Source: Candidatus Defluviibacillus avedoerensis
Lineage (GTDB): Bacteria > Pseudomonadota > Gammaproteobacteria > Burkholderiales > Burkholderiaceae_C
Assembly: GCA_016703665.1 (NCBI GenBank)
Contig: JADJBS010000008.1
Location: forward strand, 186,001-250,000
Reading direction: 5' to 3'
DNA length: 64,000 nt
Shown: one piece after another, positions 7,637 to 17,193 of the stretch
How the letters are laid out: every line of letters starts with the position of its first letter
Position numbering within the stretch: position 1 is the stretch's first letter
The notes under the pieces: generated by a model
What the model was told of the DNA's origin: nothing
Database searches by the model: none
What the model saw: only the letters and a program-made list of their open reading frames with translations
Program-made: the position numbers and the translations under genes

Positions 7637-10600
7637 TCACATATTCCGCCGGTACTGCCCACCCACCTCAAACAGCGCATTCGTGATCTGCCCCAGTGAG
7701 CAGCAGCGCACTGCGTCCATCAGCACCTCAAACACGTTAGCGTTGGCTATCACGGCTTGCTGCAGTCGCTTGAGTTGAGTCGGGGCTTCGGTCGCATGCT
7801 TGGTGTGGAAGTCTTGCAGGCGCTTGAGCTGGCTTTGCTTTTCTTCGTCAGTGCTGCGGGCCAGCTCCAGTGTTTCCATGACCTGGTCGCCATGTGGGTT
7901 GCGGAAGGTGTTGACGCCGATGATGGGGTATTCGCCGGTGTGCTTGAGCATTTCGTAGTTCATGCTCTCGTCCTGGATGCGGCCACGCTGGTAGCCGGTT
8001 TCCATGGCACCCAGCACGCCGCCCCGTTCGGCGATGCGCTCAAACTCTGTTAGCACTGCTTCTTCCACAAGTTCGGTCAATTCTTCGATGATGAACGCAC
8101 CCTGGTTGGGGTTCTCGTTCTTGGCCAAGCCCCATTCGCGGTTGATGATGAGTTGAATCGCCATAGCGCGGCGTACCGAGTCTTCGGTGGGGGTGGTGAT
8201 GGCCTCATCAAACGCGTTGGTGTGCAGGCTATTGCAGTTGTCGTAGATGGCGATCAATGCTTGCAGCGTGGTGCGGATATCGTTGAACTGGATTTCCTGT
8301 GCGTGCAGGCTGCGACCGCTGGTCTGGATGTGGTACTTGAGCTTCTGGCTGCGCTCATTAGCGCCGTATTTGTCCTTCATGGCCACGGCCCAGATGCGAC
8401 GCGCCACGCGACCCAGCACGGTGTATTCCGGATCCATGCCATTGCTGAAGAAAAAGCTCAGGTTGGGCGCAAAGTCGTCAATGTGCATTCCGCGTGCCAG
8501 GTACGCTTCGACAAATGTAAAGCCATTGCTGAGCGTGAAGGCGAGCTGGCTGATCGGGTTGGCACCCGCTTCAGCGATGTGATAGCCGCTGATTGACACG
8601 CTGTAGAAGTTACGCACATTGTGATGCACAAAGTAGCTGGCGATGTCACCCATGACCTTTAAACTGAACTCGGTGCTGAACAAACAAGTGTTCTGGCCCT
8701 GGTCTTCCTTCAGGATGTCGGCCTGCACGGTTCCGCGCACATTGGCCAGCACCCATTCGCGGATTTTGGCCGCCTCAGTGTCTGTAGGCTCGCGGCAATT
8801 GTCCGTCTTGAACTTTTCCAGGTTCTGGTCGATGGCCGCATTCATGAACATGGCCAGGATGCTGGGCGCCGGGCCGTTGATGGTCATGCTGACGCTGGTG
8901 GCGGGGTTGCACAGATCAAAGCCACCATACAACACCTTCAGGTCGTCAAGGGTGGCGATGGACACACCGCTGTTGCCCACCTTGCCGTAGATGTCCGGGC
9001 GCGGATCGGGGTCGTTGCCGTACAGCGTGACGCTGTCAAATGCGGTAGACAGACGCTTGGCGGCCATGCCTTCGCTGAGCAGCTTGAAGCGCTTGTTGGT
9101 GCGAAAGGCGTCGCCTTCACCGGCGAACATGCGGGTGGGGTCTTCGCCTTCGCGTTTGAAGGCAAAGGTGCCAGCGGTGTAGGGGTAACTGCCGGGTACG
9201 TTGTCCAGCATCAGCCATTTGAGTATTTCGCCATGGTCTTCATATTGCGGCAGAGCCACCTTGCGGATGGTGGTGCCAGACAGCGTCTTGGTGGTGAGCG
9301 CGGTGCGGATTTCCTTGTCGCGGATTTTGACGACATATTCGTCACCTGCGTAGGCTGCTTGCATGGCGGGCCACTGGGCCAGCAGCTTCTTGGCGGCGCC
9401 ATCCTGGCGCAGTTCACGTTCTTCGGCCAATTTCAGTACCGTATTCCGGGCGCCGTCTTTAGTGGCATCGTCTTCCAGCAGCATGCGGGCCGATTCACGC
9501 AGTTGCTGGACTTCGCGGGCCAGTTTGGCCTGATCGCGGGCGCGTTTTTTGTAGCCGCGGACGGAGTCGCTGATCTCTGCCAGATAGCGGGTGCGGGAAG
9601 CAGGTACAACGGGGGACTGGTTGGTGCTGTGGCGCACCGCCACCACGGGCAATGTGCCTTCGGTCAGTTTCAAGCCCAGCGCTTGCAAGCGTGGTTTGAG
9701 AGCCTGATACAGCGCTGTGACGCCGTCGTCATTGAAGCGAGCGGCCATGGTGCCAAACACCGGCATTTGTTCTGCGGGCGTGGTGAAGGCTTCTTTGTTG
9801 CGTTGTACCTGTTTGGCCACATCACGCAGGGCGTCTGATGCACCCTTGCGGTCAAACTTGTTGATGGCAACAAATTCGGCAAAGTCCAGCATGTCGATTT
9901 TTTCGAGCTGACTGGCGGCGCCAAACTCTGGCGTCATCACGTAGATCGGCACATCCACATGCGGCACGATGGCTGCGTCACCCTGGCCAATGCCTGAGGT
10001 TTCGACGACCACCAGGTCAAAGCCTGCTACCTTGCAGGCGGCAATCACGTCGGGCAGGCAGGCGCTGATTTCGGAGCCGAAGTCTCTTGTCGCAAGCGAG
10101 CGCATGAAGACTTTGGAACCCTTTTGCCAAGGGCCAATCGCATTCATACGGATGCGGTCACCCAAAAGTGCGCCGCCAGACTTGCGGCGGCTGGGGTCGA
10201 TGCTGATGACGGCCACATGCAGTGCGTCACCCTGGTCCAGACGCAGGCGGCGGATCAGTTCATCAGTGAGGGAGGATTTGCCCGCACCGCCCGTGCCGGT
10301 GATGCCGATAACTGGTACGGTTTTGGTAGCAGACTTTGAAGCCAGTTCTGCCGTGAGGGGGCTTTTGCCATCAGAATTCTCGAGCGCGGTGATCAGTTGC
10401 GCCAATTTGCGCCAAGCCATCTCGCTATGACCTGTAATGGCGTCCAGGGCTTGAGGGGCGTAAGCCGTCAAATCCTTGTCGGCACGCATCACCATCTCGC
10501 CAATCATGCCTTGCAAGCCCATGCGCTGGCCGTCTTCGGGGCTGTAAATGCGGCCGACGCCGTAGGCTTGGAGTTCGCGGATTTCCGCGGGGACGATCAC

Positions 10601-10930
10601 GCCGCCGCCGCCGCCAAACACCTGGATGTGTTCGCCACCGCGCTCGCGCAGCAAATCGACCATGTATTTGAAGTATTCGACATGGCCACCTTGGTAGCTG
10701 CTGATGGCAATGCCTTGCACGTCTTCTTGCAGCGCGGCGGTAACGACTTCGTCCACCGAACGGTTGTGGCCTAAGTGAATCACCTCAGCGCCCATGCTTT
10801 GCAAAATGCGACGCATGATGTTGATGGCAGCGTCGTGGCCGTCAAACAGACTGGCTGCGGTAACAAAGCGCACCTTGTTCTTGGGGCGGTAGTTGGCCAG
10901 GGCTTGAAATTCGGCGGACAGGTCGGTCAT
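7637..10930 (-). CDS. icmF: Fused isobutyryl-CoA mutase (IcmF), B12-dependent, with G-protein chaperone domain
   Basis: The 1097-residue protein has the three-part IcmF order: an N-terminal B12-binding domain (about 18-150, with lower-ligand His32 in FDGHDAA), a MeaB-like GTPase (P-loop GITGTGGAGKSS at 209-220), then the mutase TIM-barrel domain to the C-terminus. It interconverts isobutyryl-CoA and n-butyryl-CoA with adenosylcobalamin (some members act on pivalyl- or isovaleryl-CoA), using the fused GTPase to guard cofactor loading. Length and architecture are normal. It is transcribed alone towards ptsI; the 22-bp palindrome about 50 bp upstream is a likely operator for a branched-chain or fatty-acid catabolism regulator. 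Confidence 0.95.
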   Translation of the reverse strand: MTDLSAEFQALANYRPKNKVRFVTAASLFDGHDAAINIMRRILQSMGAEVIHLGHNRSVDEVVTAALQEDVQGIAISSYQGGHVEYFKYMVDLLRERGGEHIQVFGGGGGVIVPAEIRELQAYGVGRIYSPEDGQRMGLQGMIGEMVMRADKDLTAYAPQALDAITGHSEMAWRKLAQLITALENSDGKSPLTAELASKSATKTVPVIGITGTGGAGKSSLTDELIRRLRLDQGDALHVAVISIDPSRRKSGGALLGDRIRMNAIGPWQKGSKVFMRSLATRDFGSEISACLPDVIAACKVAGFDLVVVETSGIGQGDAAIVPHVDVPIYVMTPEFGAASQLEKIDMLDFAEFVAINKFDRKGASDALRDVAKQVQRNKEAFTTPAEQMPVFGTMAARFNDDGVTALYQALKPRLQALGLKLTEGTLPVVAVRHSTNQSPVVPASRTRYLAEISDSVRGYKKRARDQAKLAREVQQLRESARMLLEDDATKDGARNTVLKLAEERELRQDGAAKKLLAQWPAMQAAYAGDEYVVKIRDKEIRTALTTKTLSGTTIRKVALPQYEDHGEILKWLMLDNVPGSYPYTAGTFAFKREGEDPTRMFAGEGDAFRTNKRFKLLSEGMAAKRLSTAFDSVTLYGNDPDPRPDIYGKVGNSGVSIATLDDLKVLYGGFDLCNPATSVSMTINGPAPSILAMFMNAAIDQNLEKFKTDNCREPTDTEAAKIREWVLANVRGTVQADILKEDQGQNTCLFSTEFSLKVMGDIASYFVHHNVRNFYSVSISGYHIAEAGANPISQLAFTLSNGFTFVEAYLARGMHIDDFAPNLSFFFSNGMDPEYTVLGRVARRIWAVAMKDKYGANERSQKLKYHIQTSGRSLHAQEIQFNDIRTTLQALIAIYDNCNSLHTNAFDEAITTPTEDSVRRAMAIQLIINREWGLAKNENPNQGAFIIEELTELVEEAVLTEFERIAERGGVLGAMETGYQRGRIQDESMNYEMLKHTGEYPIIGVNTFRNPHGDQVMETLELARSTDEEKQSQLKRLQDFHTKHATEAPTQLKRLQQAVIANANVFEVLMDAVRCCSLGQITNALFEVGGQYRRNM

Positions 10931-10979
10931 TTATGGGGTCTCCGTTGCGGCAGCATGGATGAGAACCATTGCACCTTAC

Positions 10980-11001
10980 TTGACGTTTACGTAAACGTCA
11001 A
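10980..11001. promoter_or_regulatory. Perfect 22-bp palindromic operator upstream of icmF
   Basis: TTGACGTTTAC followed directly by GTAAACGTCAA is a perfect inverted repeat with no spacer. It sits 50 bp upstream of the icmF start and about 75 bp beyond the 3' end of the TRAP operon, so icmF is the only sensible target. The core (TTTACGTAAA-like with ACGT half-sites) resembles sites of the LiuR/MerR class that control branched-chain amino-acid catabolism in proteobacteria. That assignment is from memory of the motif, not from a search. Confidence 0.75.
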
Positions 11002-11020
11002 TCTTATCTACTTTCAGAAC

Positions 11021-11052
11021 CAAAAGCACGTGCCGCCAAAGCGTCACGTGCT
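11021..11052 (-). terminator. Terminator of the TRAP operon
   Basis: On the minus strand AGCACGTG pairs with CACGTGCT around a 12-nt loop that can extend the stem, followed by TTTTGG. It lies 25 bp beyond the dctM stop and is the expected end of that transcript. Confidence 0.6.
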
Positions 11053-11076
11053 CAAGTATGGGACAGAGACGGATGA

Positions 11077-13028
11077 TTATTTGTAAATCTGTGTCGGTAG
11101 CCACAGGCCGATGGCAGGGAACATGTACAACAGAAAAATCGCAAATACTTGAATTGCCATGAACGGCAACATGCCAGCGAATATCTGATTCAGCGTGACA
11201 TGGGGCGGGCTCACCCCTTTCAAGTAAAAGGCAGCCATCGCCACTGGCGGACTCAAGAATGCGGTCTGTAGATTGAGCGCGACCAGGAGTCCAAAGAAAA
11301 GCGGGTCAATACCGAAATGAGGGAGCAGCGGTATGAAGATGGGCATGAAAATCACAATGATCTCGGTCCACTCCAGCGGCCACCCCAGTAAGAAGATCAC
11401 GATCTGAGCCAGGATCATGAATTGCACAGGCGTCATGTTGAGCGACAAAACCCAGCTATTAATGATCTCCTGTCCGCCCAGCAGTGCAAAAGCGGCTGAA
11501 AAAATGCTAGAGCCAACAAACAGCCAGCACACCATGGCGCTGGTCTTCGCCGTTAGGTAGACAGACTCGCGCATCACTTGGAAATTAAGTCTTAGATAGG
11601 CAGCTGCAAGAATAATTCCACCGAGTGAACCCATGGCAGCCGCTTCTGTCGGTGTCGCCAAACCAAAGACAATTGTGCCAAGCACCGCCAGAATCATCAT
11701 GGCAAGCGGGAAGAATGACCCCAACAGCATTTTGAAGATCTCCAGCCGCGCAAAGCTGAAATAGGCATAGAAAAGCAACAGGGCAACAAGGCAACTTACC
11801 AACGCAATCCAGAAAGTCAGAGGTGCAGGCTCGCGTTCCAACGGCGTTTTGGGTTCAGTAACTGTGGCCACCTCAGGTGCTGGTGTGCTTAGCGCTTTGG
11901 CCGCCTCAACAGGGTCGGTTTTGGCGTTTGCAGGCTCGGTTACCTCTGCCGGTGGCGGCTGAAGCCCACCTTCTTCGGCAGGCTCCTGTAGACCACCCAT
12001 GCCAGGACTCTCTGAATCACTGGCTGAAACGCTGGCCCCCCATTGCGACAACGCCTTCAATTGCTTCAGGCTCCACAGCAGCTGTGACCTTGATGTAAAT
12101 CATCCCCATGATCACGGCAGTCGCGATGGCAGGCAAAAGCGCGATTCCGAAGTGTTTGAGCAACTCTGACATCGGGACTGCGATATTTCGTTTACCTTTG
12201 ATGGCTCCCACAAGCCCAGGAATCACCTTATCGCTCACGGTGCGAGAAACGACCTCGGCAAAAGCGGGCAAAGGCACCAGGCGATCTTCTTCAGGCATCG
12301 GGGGGGGCCAGATGAGGCTTCCACTTGGCAATGACAACAACGTAAAGCACGTATAAGCCCGCAAGCATGATCCCGGGAAAGAATGCTCCTGCATAGAGCT
12401 TGACCACTGACACGCCAGCGGTCGCACCGTAGACGATCAGCATGACGGATGGCGGAATCAGAATGCCCAGACACCCCCCAGCCGTGATGGCACCGGCAGA
12501 CAATTGCACGCTGTAGCCGGCACGTAACATCGCGGGCAAGGCCAGCAAGCCCATCAATGTAACCACGGCACCCACTATGCCCGTGGCAGTCGCAAAGATG
12601 GCACAAGTGATGATCGTTGCCACGGCTAAAGAGCCCGGAACACGCGCAGTGGCGAGATGCATGCTCTTGAAAAGCTTTTCAATCAGATTGGCACGTTCGA
12701 TCAGATACCCCATGAAAACAAACAGAGGGATGGAAATCAAGACATCGTTAGACATCACCGAATACGTTCGCTGCACCATCAGATCCAGCGTTTGCTGGAC
12801 GGCAAGCCCCGGGTTTTGACTGCGGTAAGCAATCCAGGCAAACACCATGCCCATGCCCATCAGCGTGAACGCAGTGGGAAACCCAAGCATGATGGCAACC
12901 ACCACGAGCGCCAGCATGAGCAAACCAAGATGGCCGTTTGTCATCAATGAGGGTGCAGGCAGCAAAATGAAGGCTGCCAGCACGACCAAGGCCATGATGC
13001 TCAGACCAAACCAGACTTCTTTTTTCAT
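11077..13028 (-). pseudogene. TRAP transporter large permease (DctM), interrupted by two single-base frameshifts
   Basis: Three overlapping frames encode consecutive parts of one long DctM permease: residues from 13028 to about 12300 (N-terminal helices, ending LAPP), a middle segment (PEEDRLVPLPAFAEVV... to about 12040) and the C-terminal half with a hydrophilic Glu/Pro-rich linker. Dropping one C from the C8 run (plus-strand G8, 12300-12307) and one G from the G6 run (plus-strand C6, 12036-12041) joins them into 649 residues; 1952 bp minus 2 is exactly 650 codons. DctM is the ion-coupled translocation subunit of TRAP carboxylate transporters. As written the gene is broken; sequencing error in homopolymers is a serious alternative. 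It follows dctQ with a 4-bp overlap. Confidence 0.85.
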
Positions 13029-13651
13029 GGGTGGTTTACCTTGGGGTGAATGACGTACTCGTCCAACTTGGCAATGTCTTCGTCCTTGACGTGAACCATC
13101 TCCTTGAGTTTGGCGACGTCAACTTCCTCCACATCGTTGCCGCGTGAAGGCCATTCACCTTTTTGCAAACAAACTATGCACCGAACAATCTCCACCAAGC
13201 CTTGGGCTAGCAAGATGGCGCCGGCAACTGGAATGATTGTCTTGAACGGATACACCGGCGGTCCATTGGCTGTCACATTGGAGTGCTCGTTGATTGCCCA
13301 GGATTCCGCCGCAAAGTTGTAGCCAGCCCACGCAAGAGCAACTACGCCTGGTATAAAAAACAGGATGTAGAGCGCAAGGTCCAGTCCCGCTTGCAAGCGG
13401 GGTGGGAAAAAACCGTACAAGACGTCACCGCGTACATGCCCATTCTTGGCGAGTGTGTACGCTCCGGCCGTCATGAACAGAGTGCCATACATCATGCTCA
13501 TGACATCGAATGCCCAGGGGTGCGGGTTGTCTAACGCATAGCGCGAAAAAACTTCCCAAGAAATTAAAAGCGTCAGCACCAGAATGAGCCAGGAAAAGGC
13601 TTGGCCTACCCAAGTGCTGAGCTTGTCTACGGCAAGCAATATATTTTGCAT
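13025..13651 (-). CDS. TRAP transporter small permease (DctQ)
   Basis: A 208-residue protein with four hydrophobic segments and the DctQ signature (LISWEVFSRYALDNPHPWAFDV near the N-terminus). It pairs with DctM in the membrane. The frame opens at 13678, but that codon lies inside the dctP-dctQ stem-loop, so the ATG at 13651 (MQNILLAVDKL) is preferred. The C-terminal 60 residues form a charged tail. The stop overlaps the dctM start by 4 bp. Confidence 0.85.
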   Translation of the reverse strand: MQNILLAVDKLSTWVGQAFSWLILVLTLLISWEVFSRYALDNPHPWAFDVMSMMYGTLFMTAGAYTLAKNGHVRGDVLYGFFPPRLQAGLDLALYILFFIPGVVALAWAGYNFAAESWAINEHSNVTANGPPVYPFKTIIPVAGAILLAQGLVEIVRCIVCLQKGEWPSRGNDVEEVDVAKLKEMVHVKDEDIAKLDEYVIHPKVNHP

Positions 13652-13667
13652 AATCAACCGCCCAAGA

Positions 13668-13700
13668 AAAACAGCCATCCAGGTGGTTGCCTGGATGGCT
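13668..13700 (-). terminator. Intercistronic stem-loop between dctP and dctQ
   Basis: AGCCATCCAGG and CCTGGATGGCT (13673-13683 and 13690-13700) form a perfect 11-bp stem with a 6-nt loop. On the transcribed strand it is followed by GTTTTTC. It can partly terminate or protect the upstream message, the usual means of making more receptor than permease from one operon. Confidence 0.75.
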
Positions 13701-13719
13701 GATCAGAGAAGCAAGGAAA

Positions 13720-14838
13720 TCAGGCCTTCTTTGCGCCAAAGAAATGATTGACAGCCATACGGCGACTCACGTAAGTGTCCTGATCCCATTTGACGGCACG
13801 CTCGGCAAATGCTTTTTGAGATGCAACGATTTCTTTAAACAACGGGTTTTCAGCAGATTTTTTCTCTACGATTTCGGTCCAAAGCTTGAGTTGATCTTGC
13901 AAGATGGCGTCGGGTGTTTTATAGAACTTAACCTTGTCTTTGGTTTGCAACTCAATATAGTCTTTAGAGTATCGGTCAATCGCCTTCCAGGACATGTCAG
14001 CCGATGCGGCTTCAGTGGCACCAGCGATGATGGCTTTCATTTTGGCAGGCAACGCGTCATATTTGGTCTTATTGAACATGATCTCGAATGTTTCTGCGCT
14101 CTGGTGGTAACTTTGAAGCATGCAGACCTTCGACACATCGGGAAACCCAAGGATGCGGTCTGAAGTCGCGTTGTTGAATTCAGCGCCATCAAGCAGACCA
14201 CGGTCCATGGCCGGAACAATTTCACCGCCTGGCAGCGCATTCACGGCGGCGCCCATGGCCGTAAACAGATCAATGGCCAGACCGTTGGTGCGGAACTTGA
14301 GACCCTTGAAATCCGCAGACTTTGTAATAGGTTTCTTGAACCAACCAAGTGGTTGAGTTGCCATGGGGCCATACAGAAACGACTGTACGTTGCCGCCAAT
14401 CGAAGCATAAAGTTTTGCCAACAGTTCAGCTCCACCGCCATACTTGTGCCACGCCAAGATCATGTTGGCATCCATGCCAAAGGCTGGGCCAGAGTTCCAC
14501 AGGGCAAGCGCATTCTGCTTGCCATAGTGATAACCCAGCACGCCGTGCCCCCCATCTAGTGTTCCTTTGGATACTGCCTCTAATAATCCAAAAGCAGGCA
14601 CGACAGAACCCGCCGGGAGAACCTCAATTTTGAGGTCACCACCGGTCATGTCATTCACCTTTTTGGCATAGTCCAGCGCATACTCATGGAAGATGTCTTT
14701 AGCCGGCCAAGTGCTCTGCCAGCGCATGCTGATGGGGCCAGTTTGCGCTTTCGCGATCATGGGCGCGGTCAAAGCACCCGCTGCAACGGCAGCGCCTTTG
14801 AGCATGTTGCGGCGACGAGGCGTATTGCGATCTGTCAT
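13720..14838 (-). CDS. TRAP transporter substrate-binding protein (DctP family)
   Basis: A 372-residue periplasmic receptor. It begins MTDRNTPRRRNMLKGAAVAAGA, a twin-arginine-type signal peptide cleaved near AKAQ, followed by the DctP fold (MRWQSTWPAKDIFHEYALDYAKKV). The ATG at 14838 is chosen because GGAG lies 6 bp upstream; the frame also opens further upstream without a ribosome site. It belongs to the mannitol/chloroaromatic-type TRAP receptors whose ligands are organic acids; the ligand is unknown. It is the first gene of the dctPQM operon. Confidence 0.9.
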   Translation of the reverse strand: MTDRNTPRRRNMLKGAAVAAGALTAPMIAKAQTGPISMRWQSTWPAKDIFHEYALDYAKKVNDMTGGDLKIEVLPAGSVVPAFGLLEAVSKGTLDGGHGVLGYHYGKQNALALWNSGPAFGMDANMILAWHKYGGGAELLAKLYASIGGNVQSFLYGPMATQPLGWFKKPITKSADFKGLKFRTNGLAIDLFTAMGAAVNALPGGEIVPAMDRGLLDGAEFNNATSDRILGFPDVSKVCMLQSYHQSAETFEIMFNKTKYDALPAKMKAIIAGATEAASADMSWKAIDRYSKDYIELQTKDKVKFYKTPDAILQDQLKLWTEIVEKKSAENPLFKEIVASQKAFAERAVKWDQDTYVSRRMAVNHFFGAKKA

Positions 14839-14936
14839 GGTTGTCTCCATTAAGTGGTCGTTGTTAGTTAGCATGCAATCATTCCCCGCCAGCAAACAAA
14901 TGAAAACAGGGTTTCTACGCAGGAACCTGTGTTGCG

Positions 14937-14960
14937 CTCCTGACACCACGTTGTCAGGAG
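14937..14960. promoter_or_regulatory. Inverted repeat in the dctP/EVE divergent region
   Basis: CTCCTGACA and TGTCAGGAG form a perfect 9-bp inverted repeat with a 6-nt spacer, roughly 100 bp upstream of dctP and 50 bp upstream of the EVE gene. It could be an operator for either gene. No T-run follows on either strand, so a terminator is unlikely. Confidence 0.4.
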
Positions 14961-15010
14961 GGTTGGCGCACGATCGGAGCTGCTTCTACGCTTTGGGTCA
15001 AGGAGTTCGG

Positions 15011-15490
15011 ATGACTGATCGGAAAAACTGGATTGCCGTCGCCTGTGCCGCGCATGCACGGCGAGGCTGTGCACCCAATGATGGGCCAGGATTTATGCAG
15101 GTCTGCCATGGCAAGGCCTCACCGCTTCGACGAATTCGCGGCGGCGACCGTGTGGCCTACTATTCCCCTACGATCAGTATGGGCGGAAAAGATAGATTGC
15201 AGAAATTCGTCTCGATTGGATTGGTGCTGCCTGGCGAGCCGTATGCCTTTGACATGGGAGGTAGCTTTGTCCCTTTTCGCAAAGATGTGCAGTATGTGGA
15301 TGCGGTTGAGGCGTCTATCCTGCCCCTGATCCCGGAATTTGAATTTGTCGAGTCACCTGCGCGATGGGGGTACAAGTTCCGTTTTGGCTTGTTTGAAATC
15401 AATGTACACGACATGCATCTGATCGCCCAAGCAATGCAGGCAAACATGAAGGCTCTGTACCTGAAGGAGCCAAGAATTGCGACGTGCTGA
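15011..15490 (+). CDS. EVE domain-containing protein
   Basis: The 159-residue protein has the EVE-domain layout: an N-terminal WIAVACAAH strand, the central GDRVAYYSP segment and a C-terminal region ending in helices. EVE domains belong to the PUA/YTH-like fold and are thought to bind modified bases in DNA or RNA. The ATG at 15011 follows AGGAG with 5-bp spacing, although the frame is open further upstream. Its last 14 bp overlap the WYL regulator, so the two are probably translated as a coupled pair. Confidence 0.85.
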   Translation: MTDRKNWIAVACAAHARRGCAPNDGPGFMQVCHGKASPLRRIRGGDRVAYYSPTISMGGKDRLQKFVSIGLVLPGEPYAFDMGGSFVPFRKDVQYVDAVEASILPLIPEFEFVESPARWGYKFRFGLFEINVHDMHLIAQAMQANMKALYLKEPRIATC

Positions 15491-16163
15491 CCGTTTGTTT
15501 CAGTTGGTGCAGTTGATACGGAGTCGCCGCTTGTCGACTGCGGCGTATTTGGCCGCACGACTGGAGGTATCGGAGCGAACGGTTTACCGAGACATCGCAG
15601 ACCTGATGTTGCAGGGGGTTCCCATCGAAGGCCAAGCTGGTGTGGGCTACCGCTTTGGTGCCGGTTTCGATTTGCCCCCCATGATGTTTGGTGTGGAAGA
15701 GGCCAAGGCACTGGTGGCTGCAGTTCGCCTTGCACAACCTTGGCTGGACGCATCGCTGGCGTTGGCCGCTGAGGGAGCGCTTGGGAAAATGCTGTCCGCT
15801 TTGCCATCTGTTTCACGCGCCGCAGCAGAGAGTTTGGCACTGTATACCGCGCCCGCAGAATTCAATGGGTTGACATCTGCTGAGGGTGCCAATTTGCACA
15901 TGATTCGGGACGCCGTGGCTACTCAGCATTGGATGACGATGGTGTACACCGACGCCGAAAAGCTCGACACACAGCGGCTGGTCCGCCCCTTGGGTTGCTT
16001 TTACTGGGGCCGGGTGTGGACCTTGGTGGCTTGGTGTGAAACTCGCAAGGACTTTCGCAGCTTTCGCATTGACCGCATAAGACGCCTGGAGGTTAGCGAA
16101 AGGCGCTTCCGGACGGAAACAGGGAAAACCTTGGCGGATTTTCTGAGGACAGTTACCGGTTAG
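15477..16163 (+). CDS. YafY-family helix-turn-helix regulator with WYL domain
   Basis: A 228-residue protein with an N-terminal DeoR-like winged helix (RADRLFQLVQLIRSRR..LEVSERTVYRDIADL, residues 2-45) and a C-terminal WYL domain (MTMVYTDAEKLDTQRLVRPLGCFYWGRVWTLVAWC). WYL domains bind nucleic acids or small ligands. The start is a TTG at 15477 with AAGGAG 7 bp upstream, inside the end of the EVE gene. Its targets are unknown; autoregulation of the EVE-YafY pair is plausible. Confidence 0.88.
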   Translation: MRRADRLFQLVQLIRSRRLSTAAYLAARLEVSERTVYRDIADLMLQGVPIEGQAGVGYRFGAGFDLPPMMFGVEEAKALVAAVRLAQPWLDASLALAAEGALGKMLSALPSVSRAAAESLALYTAPAEFNGLTSAEGANLHMIRDAVATQHWMTMVYTDAEKLDTQRLVRPLGCFYWGRVWTLVAWCETRKDFRSFRIDRIRRLEVSERRFRTETGKTLADFLRTVTG

Positions 16164-16286
16164 TGCTCTGCCGGGACGGTTGCCTATGTCAGCCTGGGCA
16201 TTTCAAGCAGAACTGGCTTGCCGATCCCCTCAGACAACACTTTCAAACCCATAGACTTGAAGGCACAAGCCAACAAAGCAGTGACG

Positions 16287-17171
16287 ATGTTCTCCAGCGC
16301 TCAGGCCCTGATCCAACACTGGCAGAAAGCGTTCTTGCTTTTGCTGATGTCCCTCTGCGACCAGGCAGCAACTGGAACAACACCGTTATCGATTGACATT
16401 CCCACAGCAGGCATATTGTCATCACCCACACCACTCAAAGCGTACCTATTCGAGCCCGAAGGCAAGGCGCCACACCCGGCGGTAATCATGTTGCATGGCT
16501 GCGGTGGAGCCTATGCACGCAGTGGTGAACTCAACGCGCGGCACCAGATGTGGGGTGAGTACCTGGCCAGCCAGGGCTTTGCAGCGCTGATGCTGGACAG
16601 CTTCAGCTCGCGTGGGGTCAAGGAACTTTGCACCACCCGGATCAAAGATCGCTCCCTCAAAGAGGCCGACCGCGTGGGCGACGCCTATGCCGCGCTGGCT
16701 TACTTGCAAACGCGTGACGACATCCAGGCCAAGGCTGTGGGACTGCTTGGCTGGTCTCATGGTGGCGGCGTGACACTTGACGCCATGACACGCCCACCGA
16801 ATGGCGTGCGGCAGTTCAAGGCGGCGGTGTCCTTCTACCCAGGCTGCACCGCATGCCAGCGCAAGGCCGACAGGCTTCACCCTTACGCGCCGCTGTTGAT
16901 CCTGATCGGAGACAACGACGACTGGACTCCCGCTGCGCCCTGCAAGGCGCTGGTCGCCACAGTGGCGGCCCGCCACGAGCCCATGCAGATCATCACCTTT
17001 GCGGATACGTTCCACGACTTTGACAACCCGGTGCTCAAAACCAAGCGCGTGCGCACTGATGTGCCCAACGGCGTGAACCCCGGCTCAGGGGTAACCGTGG
17101 CCCCCAACCCCGAGGCGCGCGAAGCCGCCAAAGGCCACGTGTTGAGGTTCTTTAGCGAGCACCTGAAATAG
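16287..17171 (+). CDS. Dienelactone hydrolase-family protein, probably exported
   Basis: From the ATG at 16287 the product has 294 residues, with a hydrophobic segment (KAFLLLLMSLC) resembling a signal or lipoprotein-type anchor. The hydrolase body has MLHGCGGAYARSG near the oxyanion hole, nucleophile Ser in GWSHGGG, an Asp in LIGDNDDWTP and a late His in FADTFHDFD. Dienelactone hydrolase-like proteins cleave esters or lactones; the substrate is unknown. The frame is open to 16218, so the start is uncertain. It lies 123 bp after the YafY gene. Confidence 0.78.
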   Translation: MFSSAQALIQHWQKAFLLLLMSLCDQAATGTTPLSIDIPTAGILSSPTPLKAYLFEPEGKAPHPAVIMLHGCGGAYARSGELNARHQMWGEYLASQGFAALMLDSFSSRGVKELCTTRIKDRSLKEADRVGDAYAALAYLQTRDDIQAKAVGLLGWSHGGGVTLDAMTRPPNGVRQFKAAVSFYPGCTACQRKADRLHPYAPLLILIGDNDDWTPAAPCKALVATVAARHEPMQIITFADTFHDFDNPVLKTKRVRTDVPNGVNPGSGVTVAPNPEAREAAKGHVLRFFSEHLK

Positions 17172-17193
17172 GCAGCCGCGCACACCAGCAGGA

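Noticed and set aside
12290..12310. Programmed ribosomal frameshift at the C8 run of dctM
   Set aside because: A second frameshift further on also needs correction, and no stimulatory structure is evident; error or mutation is simpler.
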